The notes beneath the pieces were generated by a model. It was not told the origin of the DNA. It worked only from the letters and a program-made list of their open reading frames with translations, and did not search any database. Of a stretch of 64,000 nucleotides of DNA, positions 35,409 through 44,124 are shown piece after piece (within the stretch, counting starts at the first letter, position 1; every line of letters starts with the position of its first letter). This stretch comes from Chitinophaga solisilvae (lineage in GTDB: Bacteria; Bacteroidota; Bacteroidia; Chitinophagales; Chitinophagaceae). Made by a program: the position numbers and the translations under genes. The stretch covers positions 248,692-312,691 of the forward strand of contig NZ_JAABOK010000005.1 of NCBI RefSeq assembly GCF_009928525.1, in the 5' to 3' direction.

Positions 35409-36488
35409 TCAGATCCTGTGCGTTTTGATAATGAATTTCCGGCGATACCATACCAGGAAACCGGATATGGATAAAATGCCGGGTGTTAAAGCCAACAGGG
35501 AGTAGAGGATTTTAACGGGGATGCCGCCGAAGTTACCAAAGTGCAGCGGGGCAATACAGGCGTTGAATTTATCGCCGGGACCTGCCTTGCTGAAGTTGAC
35601 CGTTTTTTTCACTGCGCCGGTGGAGGGGTCAAAGGAGACGGAGGATGAATAGCGGCCCCAGATAGCCGGTTCAGCTGCATGTCCGAGGATACGGACGGGG
35701 TCGCCGGCCTTTCTGGGAGGACGCAGCCCCATCGGTACGAAGCCGGGGATCTGCTGCCGGGAAACGGTCATCAGCTGATCGTAATCTACTCCGGGCGTAG
35801 CGATACGTTCGCTGACAGCGGCAGGTTTGTTACGGCTGTCTATCACTTTCAGTTCTATCATGAAGCCGGTGAAGGCAATCAGGAGGTTAAAGAGGAGTGC
35901 CCATACCCCGATGATCCGGTGAAGGTTGCGCCAGCGGCGGGTACGGTTATGCCATTCCAGTTTCACGCGGAAGGAGAGCACTTTACCGATGGCATTGCGG
36001 TATACCCAGATGCCGGTGAGTATGGATATAAACAGCATTATACCCACTATAAAGACGATTACAGCACCTGTTGTACCACTCATGAGGGTGAAGTGCAGGT
36101 ACAGCAGATAGCCCGTAAAATAGCCTGTATTAGACTGCTGGTGTAATACCCGGCCGGTATAAGGGTCCATGAACAGATATACTTTATAATCAGGCGTAAA
36201 TTCTCCCCGGATGATGATGCATTCATCCGGCGCCTGCGGTAACCGGGTAACGCTAAGATAAGGATTGCTCCCACGCAGGGCTTTGCCGGCATTGTCCATC
36301 AGTTCGCTGAGTGGTTTTTGCCGGGTACCGGGTGTTACTTCATATGCATGGCGGAACATGGCATGATCTATTTCATCGCTGAAAACGAGTATACTCCCGG
36401 AAAGGCTCAGGAAGAGGATGAAGGCTCCCGCAATAAGCCCTGATATCCGGTGTAACCGGAATAGTTGTTTGCGCCAGTGTTGTTTCAA
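35409..36488 (-). CDS. PepSY-associated TM helix protein (putative ferric-siderophore reductase)
   Basis: 359-residue inner-membrane protein with four transmembrane helices: near 14-36 ('LIAGAFILFLSLSGSILVFS'), ~140-165, ~195-215 and ~330-350, with a PepSY-type periplasmic region between the first two. Conserved histidines at the helix edges ('FRLHRISGLIAG', 'YLHFTLMSG', 'NLHRIIGVWALL') are candidate haem ligands. Homologues encoded beside siderophore receptors are thought to reduce or release iron in the periplasm. It is the first gene of a two-gene operon with the TonB receptor. Confidence 0.85.
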   Translation of the reverse strand: MKQHWRKQLFRLHRISGLIAGAFILFLSLSGSILVFSDEIDHAMFRHAYEVTPGTRQKPLSELMDNAGKALRGSNPYLSVTRLPQAPDECIIIRGEFTPDYKVYLFMDPYTGRVLHQQSNTGYFTGYLLYLHFTLMSGTTGAVIVFIVGIMLFISILTGIWVYRNAIGKVLSFRVKLEWHNRTRRWRNLHRIIGVWALLFNLLIAFTGFMIELKVIDSRNKPAAVSERIATPGVDYDQLMTVSRQQIPGFVPMGLRPPRKAGDPVRILGHAAEPAIWGRYSSSVSFDPSTGAVKKTVNFSKAGPGDKFNACIAPLHFGNFGGIPVKILYSLLALTPGILSISGFLVWYRRKFIIKTHRI

Positions 36489-36809
36489 TCGAGTTGACTT
36501 AAATTTTCCTTATCAGCTTTTGACTATACTGCGGACATGCGTTTGAAGCGGTGAGCACGAAAGTGCTATGTGCCTGCCGGGAATTTTTTAAAAAACCGGA
36601 TATGGATTTTCAAACCGGCTGATTGCCGCAGTCGCGGCAAAGTTACCATAGTGCAGTCAGATGCATTTACGCAAAGCGGAAAAATTGTGGTCATCTCCTC
36701 AAAAAAATCAGCATTTGCTGTTTGCCTGATTTATTATTGCAGTGAAATACTTTAACAACGCATTAACAAAATGCCACATTCGTGTTATTTTATCCTGACG
36801 AAACTGACA

Positions 36810-36817
36810 TATTTTTG
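36810..36817 (+). promoter_or_regulatory. Candidate -7 element for a small RNA
   Basis: TATTTTTG fits TAnnTTTG on the plus strand in a region with no plus-strand gene downstream for 1.8 kb. No clear -33 TTTG. Confidence 0.35.
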
Positions 36818-36823
36818 GAAAGA

Positions 36824-37008
36824 ATCAAACAACAAACAACGGATATAAAAATATAACACCTATATAAAATACTTGGAATCACTTGGTTATTCCAAATTCT
36901 ATGAAGACCATATATTCTACCATGTCCTGATGAAAATTTAGTGAAATTTACACCTAGTGAAAGAACGATTTGTTGTAAGGGCTGAGGCAACTCAGCCCTT
37001 TTGTATTT
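36824..37008 (+). ncRNA. Candidate small RNA of about 185 nt
   Basis: Bounded by a TATTTTTG box and an intrinsic terminator: AAGGGCTGAG (36977-36986), GCAA tetraloop, CTCAGCCCTT (36991-37000), then TTGTATTT. An internal hairpin TTGGAAT...ATTCCAA spans 36873-36895. It contains a 9-codon frame (MKTIYSTMS, 36901-36930). I recognise no known RNA family; the evidence is structural only. Confidence 0.35.
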
Positions 37009-37227
37009 AGTTATTTGGTTATCTGAGATTTTAAATAAATCAGGAAGCCCCCGGAATATTTTGAGATTTTGAGATTTTCGGATTTCGAAATTTAAAAGAA
37101 AAATGCAGCGAAGAAATTCACATCTCCGCTGCATTTTTTTATATCTCAAAATCCGAAAATCCGAAAATCTCAAAATATTCCGGGGGCTTCCTGATTTATG
37201 TAAAATCTCAAATAACCAAATAACTAA
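37007..37227. repeat. Family B word-iterated palindrome, long copy 2
   Basis: The same architecture as the copy at 32850-33066: 34-bp perfect arms (37037-37070 and 37164-37197), inner hairpin ATGCAG...CTGCAT, outer TTATTTGGTTATCTGAG words. The arm differs from copy 1 at one base, and both arms carry the change (GAGATTTT with AAAATCTC, versus GGGATTTT with AAAATCCC). Outer AAATAACT units run into the last codons of the neighbouring minus-strand gene. Confidence 0.9.
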
Positions 37228-37231
37228 ATAA

Positions 37232-38473
37232 CTAAATAACAGGGATCTCTGCTACCTGGTAGGTTTTGGCGTCCAGTTTGGCTTTGGTTTCGCTGAAGGC
37301 TTTGAGGGTCAGTTCAATATCTTCGTCTGAGTGTGCCGCAGTGGGGATCAGGCGGTAAATGATCTGGCCTTTTGGAATAACCGGGTATACCACGATAGAG
37401 CAGAAGATGTTGTAGTTTTCGCGCAGGTCGAGGCACATAGCAGTTGCTTCAGGAATATCTCCCTGGAGGTAGATGGGGGTTACCGGAGAATTGGTTCTGC
37501 CGATATTGAAGCCGCGGCTTTTCAGTCCTTCCTGGAGTTTATTCACATTATCCCACAGTTTCTGCTTCATTTCCGGATGCTGGCGCATCAGCTGTACACG
37601 TTTCAGGTGGCCGATAACGATAGGCAGCGGAATGGATTTTGCAAATATCTGTGAGCGCATGTTATAGCGCAGGTAGTTGATGATAGCTTTGTCGCCGCTG
37701 ATGAAAGCGCCGATGGAAGCGCCGGATTTAGCGAAGGTATTGAACAGCAGGTCGATTTTATCCTGAACACCCTGTTCTTCACCTGTACCGGCGCCGGTTT
37801 TACCCATAGTACCAAAACCGTGGGCATCGTCTACCAGCAGGCGGAATTCGAATTTATCCTTTAAGTCAGCGATTTCTTTCAGTTTACCCTGATCGCCGGC
37901 CATACCGAAAACGCCTTCCGTTACCACGAGAATACCGCCGCCCTGTGCTTTCGCCAGTTCAGTAGCGCGTTTCAGTTGTTTTTCGCAATCTTCTATATCA
38001 TTGTGTTTGAACACATAACGTTTGCCGGGGTGGAGGCGGAGGCCATCCAGGATACTGGCGTGGCATTCTGCATCGTATACAATCACGTCCCTGCGGCCGC
38101 AGACAGCGTCTATAGCGCTCATAATACCCTGGTAGCCGTAGTTCAGCAAAGTGGTATCTTCTTTACCCATGTAGTCGGACAGTTCCTTTTCCAACTGTTC
38201 GTGATAAGTAGTGTTACCACTCATCATACGCGCTCCCATAGGGGAGGCCATCCCAAAATCTGCTGCTGCTTTGGCGTCTGTAGCACGAACTTCCGGGTGG
38301 TTAGCCAGGCCCAGGTAGTTGTTGAGGCTCCAAACGATTTTTTCGTTGCCCCTGAATTTCATACGGGGACCTATTTCACCTTCCAGCTTGGGAAAGGCGA
38401 AATAGCCATGAGCTCTTTCTGAATGCTCCCCGATGGGGCCCATGTGTTTCAGCAGTTTCTCGAAAATATCCAT
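37232..38473 (-). CDS. Alpha-oxoamine synthase (serine palmitoyltransferase / cysteate acyltransferase-like)
   Basis: 413-residue PLP enzyme that condenses an amino acid with an acyl thioester, losing CO2. Motifs: 'NNYLGLANHPEV', 'SGNTTYHEQLEKELSDYMGK', PLP-stacking His138 in 'DAECHASILDG', 'LLVDDAHGFGTMGKTGAG' and Schiff-base Lys249 in 'NTFAKSGASIGAFISG'. The TFAKS pattern is nearer to serine palmitoyltransferase than to Gly C-acetyltransferase (TLGKA). In Bacteroidota such enzymes start sphingolipids from serine or sulfonolipids (capnine) from cysteate; which applies cannot be read directly. Monocistronic, with a TACCTTTG promoter box. Confidence 0.82.
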   Translation of the reverse strand: MDIFEKLLKHMGPIGEHSERAHGYFAFPKLEGEIGPRMKFRGNEKIVWSLNNYLGLANHPEVRATDAKAAADFGMASPMGARMMSGNTTYHEQLEKELSDYMGKEDTTLLNYGYQGIMSAIDAVCGRRDVIVYDAECHASILDGLRLHPGKRYVFKHNDIEDCEKQLKRATELAKAQGGGILVVTEGVFGMAGDQGKLKEIADLKDKFEFRLLVDDAHGFGTMGKTGAGTGEEQGVQDKIDLLFNTFAKSGASIGAFISGDKAIINYLRYNMRSQIFAKSIPLPIVIGHLKRVQLMRQHPEMKQKLWDNVNKLQEGLKSRGFNIGRTNSPVTPIYLQGDIPEATAMCLDLRENYNIFCSIVVYPVIPKGQIIYRLIPTAAHSDEDIELTLKAFSETKAKLDAKTYQVAEIPVI

Positions 38474-38518
38474 ACGTTATATTATGTTATGGTTAATTGC
38501 TTCCATTAAAAATGGACA

Positions 38519-38526
38519 CAAAGGTA
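38519..38526 (-). promoter_or_regulatory. Promoter of the alpha-oxoamine synthase gene, -7 element
   Basis: TACCTTTG on the minus strand fits TAnnTTTG; GTTTA lies near the expected -33 position. The start codon is 45 nt downstream. Confidence 0.6.
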
Positions 38527-38648
38527 TTAAAATATTACTTTTTGTAAACTTCGTTTACATTTGCCGGCATCTTATTTTATACAGCTTTTTAAAACCGGGC
38601 GCTGCCGGTTAAAACTATACGCAGACCTTTAAATTTACTAACAATCTG

Positions 38649-40319
38649 ATGAAACGGAACAATCTTCTGACAATCGCGCTGCTGGCCGTTGCACCGGCCG
38701 TATGGGCGCAAAAGGCCACCTCTCCCAAACCATTTGACCATACAGCTGCCCACAAGGGTACCAAAGCAACTTCCAGGCCTAAATTGGTAGTGGGCGTGGT
38801 AGTAGACCAGATGCGCTGGGATTACCTGTACCGGTACGGCGGAAGATATGCCGGCGGCGGATTTAAAAGATTGTTGCAGGAAGGATTTTCCTGCGAGAAT
38901 ACCCTCATCAATTATACACCTACCATTACTGCCTGCGGGCATACCTGCGTGTATACCGGTTCTGTGCCGGCCATTCACGGCATCATCGGCAACACCTGGT
39001 ATAGTAACGAAATAGGCCGTACCATGTATTGCGCGGAAGATACCACCGTTACCACCGTGGGCAGCACCTCTGCAGCAGGTAAAATGAGCCCCCGCAATAT
39101 GCTGGTAACCACTATCGGCGATGAGCTGCGGTTGTCCAATAACTTCAGGAGCAAGGTAGTAGGCGTGGCTATCAAAGACCGCGGCGCCATCTTACCTGCA
39201 GGCCACAGTGCCAATGCCGCCTTCTGGTACGATGGCAGCACCGGCAACTGGGTAACCAGCTCCTATTACATGAACGAGCTGCCAGGCTGGGCGCAGGAAT
39301 TCAACAACCAGAAATGGCCCCAGCAATACCTGGCCAAGCCCTGGACCACGCTCTACCCGCTGTCTACCTACACCCTCAGCACAGCCGATGAAAAAGCCTA
39401 TGAAGGAAAATATAAAAACAGCACCACCGGCACTTCTTTTCCGCATGACCTGAGCGGTATTGCCAATGGCACTATTGCGGCTTCTCCCTATGGTAATACC
39501 ATGACCCTGGAATTTGCCAAAAAAGCGCTGGAATCCTATAATATGGGTAAGGGAGATGTAACCGATTTTCTGGCTATCAGCCTCTCATCCACCGACTATG
39601 TAGGCCACCAGTTCGGACCTAATTCCATTGAGGTAGAAGATACCTACCTGCGCCTGGATCATGACCTGGCTACCCTCTTTCAGTATCTGGATGCCAAAGT
39701 AGGAAAGGGGCAGTACCTGTTCTTCATCACGGCAGACCATGGCGTGGCGCATGTACCGGGTTTCCTGCAGGAAAATAAACTGCCGGGCGGCACCTGGGAC
39801 GACCGCGCTGCCATGAAGGAACTGAATGATAAAGTAGCTGCGAAATTCGGCGTGAATAACGTTATCAAGGCGGTGGATAATTACCAGTTCTGGCTCAATT
39901 ATGACAACATCGCAGCGGCCGGTAAGAGCAGCAATGATATACAGCAGTTTATGATCACAGAACTGCTGAAGTCGCCGGCTATTGCCAAAGCATTTCCTGT
40001 ACGTGACCTGATGACCACCGTATTGCCGGAACCGATGCGCACCATGATGACAAACGGCTATAACACGAAAAGAAGCGGGGATATCCAGATAGCGCTTTCA
40101 CCAGCTTACATCGATGGCGGAAAAACCGGTACCACTCACGGTTTATGGTATCCTTATGATGCGCATATCCCGCTGGTATGGATGGGATGGGGTATTAAGC
40201 CCGGAAAGACCAACCGCACAACCGGTATGACAGACATTACACCTACACTGGCGGCGCTGCTGCATATTCAGATGCCCAGTGGTAACGTAGGACAAGTAAT
40301 CCAGGAGATTACTCATTAA
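38649..40319 (+). CDS. pafA: PafA-type alkaline phosphatase
   Basis: 556-residue secreted phosphomonoesterase of the phosphate-insensitive PafA class. A signal peptide (cleaved near VWAQ) precedes the alkaline phosphatase fold. Active-site residues line up with characterised PafA: Asp53 in 'VVVDQMRWDYL', nucleophile Thr94 in 'YTPTITACGHT', Asn115 in 'GIIGNTWYS', Lys176 and Arg178 in 'VAIKDRGAILPAGHS', Asp/His in 'SSTDYVGHQFGP', Asp-His in 'ITADHGVAH' and the last His in 'GTTHGLWYPYDAHIPL'. The Lys/Arg/Asn trio separates it from phosphodiesterases. Releases phosphate from organic esters in the periplasm. Confidence 0.92.
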   Translation: MKRNNLLTIALLAVAPAVWAQKATSPKPFDHTAAHKGTKATSRPKLVVGVVVDQMRWDYLYRYGGRYAGGGFKRLLQEGFSCENTLINYTPTITACGHTCVYTGSVPAIHGIIGNTWYSNEIGRTMYCAEDTTVTTVGSTSAAGKMSPRNMLVTTIGDELRLSNNFRSKVVGVAIKDRGAILPAGHSANAAFWYDGSTGNWVTSSYYMNELPGWAQEFNNQKWPQQYLAKPWTTLYPLSTYTLSTADEKAYEGKYKNSTTGTSFPHDLSGIANGTIAASPYGNTMTLEFAKKALESYNMGKGDVTDFLAISLSSTDYVGHQFGPNSIEVEDTYLRLDHDLATLFQYLDAKVGKGQYLFFITADHGVAHVPGFLQENKLPGGTWDDRAAMKELNDKVAAKFGVNNVIKAVDNYQFWLNYDNIAAAGKSSNDIQQFMITELLKSPAIAKAFPVRDLMTTVLPEPMRTMMTNGYNTKRSGDIQIALSPAYIDGGKTGTTHGLWYPYDAHIPLVWMGWGIKPGKTNRTTGMTDITPTLAALLHIQMPSGNVGQVIQEITH

Positions 40320-40354
40320 AAGTTTATTCGTTATATTGCTGACAGGAAATACGG

Positions 40355-40387
40355 ACCGCGGATTTACCTATTTAGGGTAAAACGCGG
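40355..40387 (+). terminator. Hairpin between pafA and the enoyl-CoA hydratase gene
   Basis: ACCGCGGATTTACC (40355-40368) pairs with GGTAAAACGCGGT (40375-40387) with one bulge. It lacks a U-tract; probable pafA 3' end or leader structure of the next gene. Confidence 0.5.
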
Positions 40388-40405
40388 TTCGTACGTCATA
40401 ACTGC

Positions 40406-41191
40406 ATGATTATGGATTTTTCTTTACTGCAATATGAAGTAGCATCCCGCATTGCTACCATTACCCTGAACCGGCCGGAGAAACGCAATGCGCTGAACGG
40501 GCCGCTGGTAGCGGAGCTACAAAAGGCCTTCGGGGCCGCCGCAGCTGACGATGCGGTAAAAGTAATTGTACTGAAAGGCAACGGGGAAGCCTTTTGCGCA
40601 GGTGCCGACCTGGAGTACCTGCAGCAGCTGCAACAAAATACCTATGAGGAAAACCTCGAAGATTCCCGGCAGCTGATGCGTTTATTCCAGCAGATTTACG
40701 ACCTGGATAAGATAGTAATTGCACAGGTAGAAGGACATGCAGTAGCCGGCGGTTGCGGACTGGTCACCGTTTGCGACCTGAGTTATGCTGTACCAGAAGC
40801 CATGTTGGGATATACAGAAGTGAAAATCGGGTTTATACCCGCCCTGGTAGCCGTTTTCCTGGTAAGGAAAATAGGAGAGGGCCGTTCCAGGGAATTATTA
40901 TTGACCGGCAGGCTTGTTACCGCAGAGAAAGCGGCTGCCGACGGACTGATTACAGCAGTAGTACCCGCTGCAGAAATAAAGAAAAAAGTAGCCGGAATAG
41001 CCACCAGCCTATGTAACGATGCTTCTGCCAACTCCCTGAAAGCCACCAAGAAACTGATTGGCACAGTGTTGGACTTACCTATAGAGCAAGGATTAGCCCA
41101 TGCCGCAACGCTGAATGCAGCCACGCGCGGACATGAAGACTGTAAACGCGGAATAGCCGCTTTTTTAAACAAGGAAAAGCTCGTCTGGTAA
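40406..41191 (+). CDS. Enoyl-CoA hydratase/isomerase family protein
   Basis: 261-residue crotonase-fold enzyme acting on acyl-CoA thioesters. The first segment 'ASRIATITLNRPEKRNALNG' and the oxyanion-hole pair, 'FCAGADLEYL' and 'HAVAGGCGLVTVCDLSYAV', are typical. At the usual catalytic positions the second Glu appears in 'YTEVKIGFIPAL', where hydratases have 'PEIxLGxxP', so the reaction (hydratase, isomerase, or the methylglutaconyl-CoA hydratase type) is unclear. A second ATG two codons in is an alternative start. Followed after 51 bp by a secreted protein gene. Confidence 0.82.
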   Translation: MIMDFSLLQYEVASRIATITLNRPEKRNALNGPLVAELQKAFGAAAADDAVKVIVLKGNGEAFCAGADLEYLQQLQQNTYEENLEDSRQLMRLFQQIYDLDKIVIAQVEGHAVAGGCGLVTVCDLSYAVPEAMLGYTEVKIGFIPALVAVFLVRKIGEGRSRELLLTGRLVTAEKAAADGLITAVVPAAEIKKKVAGIATSLCNDASANSLKATKKLIGTVLDLPIEQGLAHAATLNAATRGHEDCKRGIAAFLNKEKLVW

Positions 41192-41193
41192 AA

Positions 41194-41225
41194 CTTCTCA
41201 ACAACTAAAGCTTCTCAACAACTAA
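41194..41225 (+). repeat. 15-bp tandem repeat upstream of a secreted protein gene
   Basis: CTTCTCAACAACTAA occurs at 41194-41208 and 41211-41225 (17-nt period), filling most of the 51-bp gap between two co-directional genes. Confidence 0.8.
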
Positions 41226-41242
41226 TCAACACACCACATCAT

Positions 41243-41890
41243 ATGTCACACCGGTTGATCTTAACTTTTTTACTTGTATGCCTTACCGGCTCCCTGCTGG
41301 CGCAGCGTACAGTGTCCGATGCCAAAATAGTGTACAAAATGGAATTGCCGCCGGAGCAGCTGCAGATGGATGCCATGCTGGAAGGCAGCACCTTCACGCA
41401 GTATATGCGCGGACATATGAGCAGGATAGACATGGATTTCAATATTGTGAAATATACCTACCTGATTAACAGCAAGGATGAAACGATGACTACGCTGATA
41501 GATCAGCATGGCAACAAGTACCTGATCCGTGCGGGCCGCGACCAGTATGTGAAAGACCTGAAACAGTACGAGAATATTGTTTTTAAGGATCAGCCGGAAA
41601 CCAGGCAGATTGCCGGTTACAACTGCCGTCGTGCTATCGGCGCCATGCCTGACGGAAAAACATTTGAAGTTTTTTATGCTACCGACCTGGTGCCTGAAAA
41701 CAGGCAGTATAACCGCCGTTTCGTGAATCTGAAGGGTATTCCCCTGGAATTTGAGATAGTTACCAAAACAGGCTCCAAAATGCGTGTTATGGCCACTAAG
41801 GTGGATCTTTTCCCTATTCCGGCGTCGTATTTTGACGTGCCTAAAACGGGGTATAAGGAAGTCAGCCAGGAAGAGTTGAAAAATATGTAG
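41243..41890 (+). CDS. Secreted DUF4412/GLPGLI-like protein
   Basis: 215 residues with a signal peptide (MSHRLILTFLLVCLTGSLLA) and a single beta-rich domain. The pattern 'IAGYNCRRAIGAMPDGKTFE' followed by 'NLKGIPLEFEIVTKTGSK' is like DUF4412 and the related GLPGLI family, which have a conserved Cys and a 'GLPLE/GIPLE' turn. These are periplasmic proteins, frequent in Bacteroidota, of unknown function. It may be cotranscribed with the enoyl-CoA hydratase gene; its transcript ends at a perfect 16-bp hairpin. Confidence 0.7.
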   Translation: MSHRLILTFLLVCLTGSLLAQRTVSDAKIVYKMELPPEQLQMDAMLEGSTFTQYMRGHMSRIDMDFNIVKYTYLINSKDETMTTLIDQHGNKYLIRAGRDQYVKDLKQYENIVFKDQPETRQIAGYNCRRAIGAMPDGKTFEVFYATDLVPENRQYNRRFVNLKGIPLEFEIVTKTGSKMRVMATKVDLFPIPASYFDVPKTGYKEVSQEELKNM

Positions 41891-41918
41891 GTTTTTACGT
41901 AGTGATGCGTAAGAAAAA

Positions 41919-41954
41919 GGCCTATCAAAAAGTTGTTAAACTTTTTGATAGGCC
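41919..41954. terminator. Perfect 16-bp hairpin between convergent genes
   Basis: GGCCTATCAAAAAGTT (41919-41934) and AACTTTTTGATAGGCC (41939-41954) pair without mismatch around GTTA. A/T-rich sequence on both sides allows termination in either direction. Confidence 0.88.
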
Positions 41955-41981
41955 ATATTTGTACTTGAAGAAACGTTAAGG

Positions 41982-42395
41982 TCAGCCTTTCTTAAGCGGC
42001 AGAATAATCTGCAGTTTCTGAAAGTTTGTGTTGCCTGGTTGAGGCATTTGCACATTGTAAGGTAATACGTAGGTAACATTCCCTTTGGTGTATGTTACTA
42101 CAGACTTGAAGTTAACCGTCGGAGCTGCATTCACGGCATTATTGGTGTTGAACCTGAAGTCAGACGTAATACTGCCACTGTACCTGTAACCGGCATCCAG
42201 TCCCAGTTTTGACTTAGGCATGGACATGCTCAACACAAAATGTGTGTTGTCTGTTTTTTTCGCCTTGTCTTTTTCATTATCGGTGGTAGGCAAAAAGCTA
42301 CTATTTGCCAGCGCATTGAGAGCAAAAAACGCTAATGCGCCCGCTAACAAGCAAGACAATGAAAAGGTCTTTGATATGTGAGTTCTCTTTTTCAT
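41982..42395 (-). CDS. Small secreted protein of unknown function
   Basis: 137 residues starting at ATG 42395 (MKKRTHISKTFSLSCLLAGA); an upstream ATG at 42413 would overlap the promoter box and is rejected. After a signal peptide ending near ALANS, the mature part (~100 residues) has a charged spacer (DNEKDKAKKTDN) and then beta-strand-like sequence 'HFVLSMSMPKSKLGLDAGYR'. I do not recognise the family. The TATATTTG box ends only 7 nt before the start codon, so the transcript should have almost no leader. Confidence 0.65.
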   Translation of the reverse strand: MKKRTHISKTFSLSCLLAGALAFFALNALANSSFLPTTDNEKDKAKKTDNTHFVLSMSMPKSKLGLDAGYRYSGSITSDFRFNTNNAVNAAPTVNFKSVVTYTKGNVTYVLPYNVQMPQPGNTNFQKLQIILPLKKG

Positions 42396-42402
42396 TGTAA
42401 CA

Positions 42403-42410
42403 CAAATATA
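42403..42410 (-). promoter_or_regulatory. Promoter box of the small secreted protein gene
   Basis: TATATTTG on the minus strand fits TAnnTTTG, and ends 7 nt before the ATG. The inferred start site is at or next to the start codon. Confidence 0.55.
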
Positions 42411-42545
42411 CAAACTTTTTGATGTATTCTATAACATATTCTTAACGCAAATTACAAATAAATCTTAACAAAATGTTAAAAAATTTATAAACGGTTAATA
42501 TTGCCTGCATGTTGGTGGAAGTATAAAAGTCTTATATTTACATTA

Positions 42546-43967
42546 ATGAGTAAAGACTTTTCTTTTTTAAACGAGGATTTTGATGATCTGAGAGACTTGT
42601 TGCAGCAGTTTGAAAATCTACGGGCAGGTAAGTCTCATTCCTTTCTGGACGAGGACTCATTTGAGCAGATCATAGACTATTATGACGAGCAGGACGAAAT
42701 GCCGATTGCATTGCAGGCTGCTGAAATAGCCATAGAGCAGTTTCCCTATTCTTCGACCCTTCTTCTCAAAAAAGCCAACTTACTGATAGAAACCAAAAAG
42801 TACAAAGAAGCCCTTCATTTACTGGATAAAGCAGCCGTTCTGGACCGGAATGACATTAACCTGTACATTCTGCAGACAGATGTTTACCTGGCGCTGAACC
42901 AGCATCAGAAAGCCGCGGATGTACTGAATGAGCAGATAGATCAGTTTTCGGGAGAAGATAAAACCGAGCTGTTACTGGAGCTGGCGGACGTTTACGATGA
43001 CTGGGAAGAATTTGAGAAAGTATTCGACTGCCTGAAAATGGCGCTGGAACACGAACCGAACAACGAAGAAGCCCTGCATAAAATCTGTTTCTGGACGGAA
43101 TTTACCGGCCGTAACGAAGAAAGCATCCGGCTGCATACCGCCATTATAGACGAGCACCCGTTTAACCAGCTGGCCTGGTTTAACCTGGGTACCGCCTACC
43201 AGGGGCTGAAACTATACGAAAAAGCCATTGACGCCTATCAGTATGCGGTGGCCATCGATGAAAAATTCGATTATGCCTACCGTAATATGGGCGATGCCTA
43301 TATCCGCCTGCGTAAATATGCGGACGCCATAGAAGTACTGCAGAAACACCTGGAAATAGCCAAACCCGAAGACGTTATTTACGAAGCTATCGGGCATTGC
43401 TACGAAAAGCAGCGTAAATATACCCAGGCCCGCTATTACTACCGCAAAGCCTCCCATCTGAGTCCGAACGACGACAAGCTGCACTACAAAATAGCCGTAG
43501 CCTACATGATGGAAGAAAACTGGGAAAACGGTGCCAAATCCTTACTGAACGCACTGAAAATTAATAAGCAAAGTGCGGAATACAACATGAGTCTGGGAGA
43601 ATGTTACCTGGAACTCGGCAAGGACAAGGAAGCGCTTGCCCACTTCGTAAACGCCGTACGTATCCGCCCGAAGAGCGCGCAGCCCTGGCAGCAGCTCATC
43701 AAAGGATTGTATGTATCCGGGTATATGGAGGAAGCTCTCAACCAGGTAGCTATCGCTGAAGAAAAAGCCGGCCGTAAACCGGTATTCATATATTTCCGTG
43801 CCGCTATCCTGATAGCCATGGGGAAAACCAAGGAAGGGCTGATCCACCTGGAAACGGCCCTGCAACAGGCGCCTAAAATTCTTAAAAAACTGGTGGAGCT
43901 CGATCCCGCCATTTTACAGCATGTGAGTGTGGTTGACCTGATTGCCCAATATCGCCGCAAACGTTAA
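42546..43967 (+). CDS. Tetratricopeptide repeat protein
   Basis: 473-residue all-helical protein; ATG at 42546 (MSKDFSFLNEDFDDLRDLLQ) is used because the longer frame has a Cys/Trp-rich lead-in unlike coding sequence. About ten TPR units can be followed, for example 'AWFNLGTAYQGLKLYEKAID', 'AYRNMGDAYIRLRKYADAIE', 'IYEAIGHCYEKQRKYTQARY' and 'YNMSLGECYLELGKDKEALA'. There is no signal peptide, so it is probably a cytosolic scaffold. Function unknown. It is a single gene followed 176 bp later by the ComA-like gene. Confidence 0.88.
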   Translation: MSKDFSFLNEDFDDLRDLLQQFENLRAGKSHSFLDEDSFEQIIDYYDEQDEMPIALQAAEIAIEQFPYSSTLLLKKANLLIETKKYKEALHLLDKAAVLDRNDINLYILQTDVYLALNQHQKAADVLNEQIDQFSGEDKTELLLELADVYDDWEEFEKVFDCLKMALEHEPNNEEALHKICFWTEFTGRNEESIRLHTAIIDEHPFNQLAWFNLGTAYQGLKLYEKAIDAYQYAVAIDEKFDYAYRNMGDAYIRLRKYADAIEVLQKHLEIAKPEDVIYEAIGHCYEKQRKYTQARYYYRKASHLSPNDDKLHYKIAVAYMMEENWENGAKSLLNALKINKQSAEYNMSLGECYLELGKDKEALAHFVNAVRIRPKSAQPWQQLIKGLYVSGYMEEALNQVAIAEEKAGRKPVFIYFRAAILIAMGKTKEGLIHLETALQQAPKILKKLVELDPAILQHVSVVDLIAQYRRKR

Positions 43968-44003
43968 CCAGTGTTATTTACTTTTAAAATAAAGTATACT
44001 TCT

Positions 44004-44011
44004 TATTTTTG
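44004..44011 (+). promoter_or_regulatory. Candidate promoter of the ComA-like gene, -7 element
   Basis: TATTTTTG followed by CG fits TAnnTTTG. The main start codon is 132 nt downstream, leaving a long leader with two short open frames. Confidence 0.5.
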
Positions 44012-44028
44012 CGCCGGCTTTTAATGTC

Positions 44029-44124
44029 ATGGACGCTAGCCAATGGTATTTACGGTTATTAAAATTGCTGCTAAACTATCCCGCCTTGCCTGGTGAAATT
44101 AGTGTGTGTTTTACTGACCAATAA
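44029..44124 (+). CDS. Possible 31-codon leader peptide upstream of the ComA-like gene
   Basis: ATG at 44029 opens MDASQWYLRLLKLLLNYPAL and continues 11 more residues to TAA at 44122-44124, 19 nt before the ComA-like start. It overlaps a 12-codon frame from 44024 (MSWTLANGIYGY). No motif or run of a single amino acid suggests a specific attenuator; it may be a chance frame. Confidence 0.2.
   Translation: MDASQWYLRLLKLLLNYPALPGEISVCFTDQ

Larger units (their letters stand above)
36489..37231. other. 743-bp gene-free region with candidate small RNA and long palindrome
   Basis: From left to right: the upstream region of the PepSY gene (no recognisable Fur box), a 61-codon open frame of low quality (36570-36755, not supported), a possible plus-strand small RNA (36824-37008), and the family B palindrome copy 2. 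No protein-coding gene is convincing. Confidence 0.6.

Noticed and set aside
36570..36755. A 61-codon plus-strand frame upstream of the PepSY gene
   Set aside because: No motif, no promoter and odd composition; probably chance.
36489..36800. A Fur box upstream of the PepSY/TonB-receptor operon
   Set aside because: No match to the GATAATGATAATCATTATC-type palindrome could be seen.
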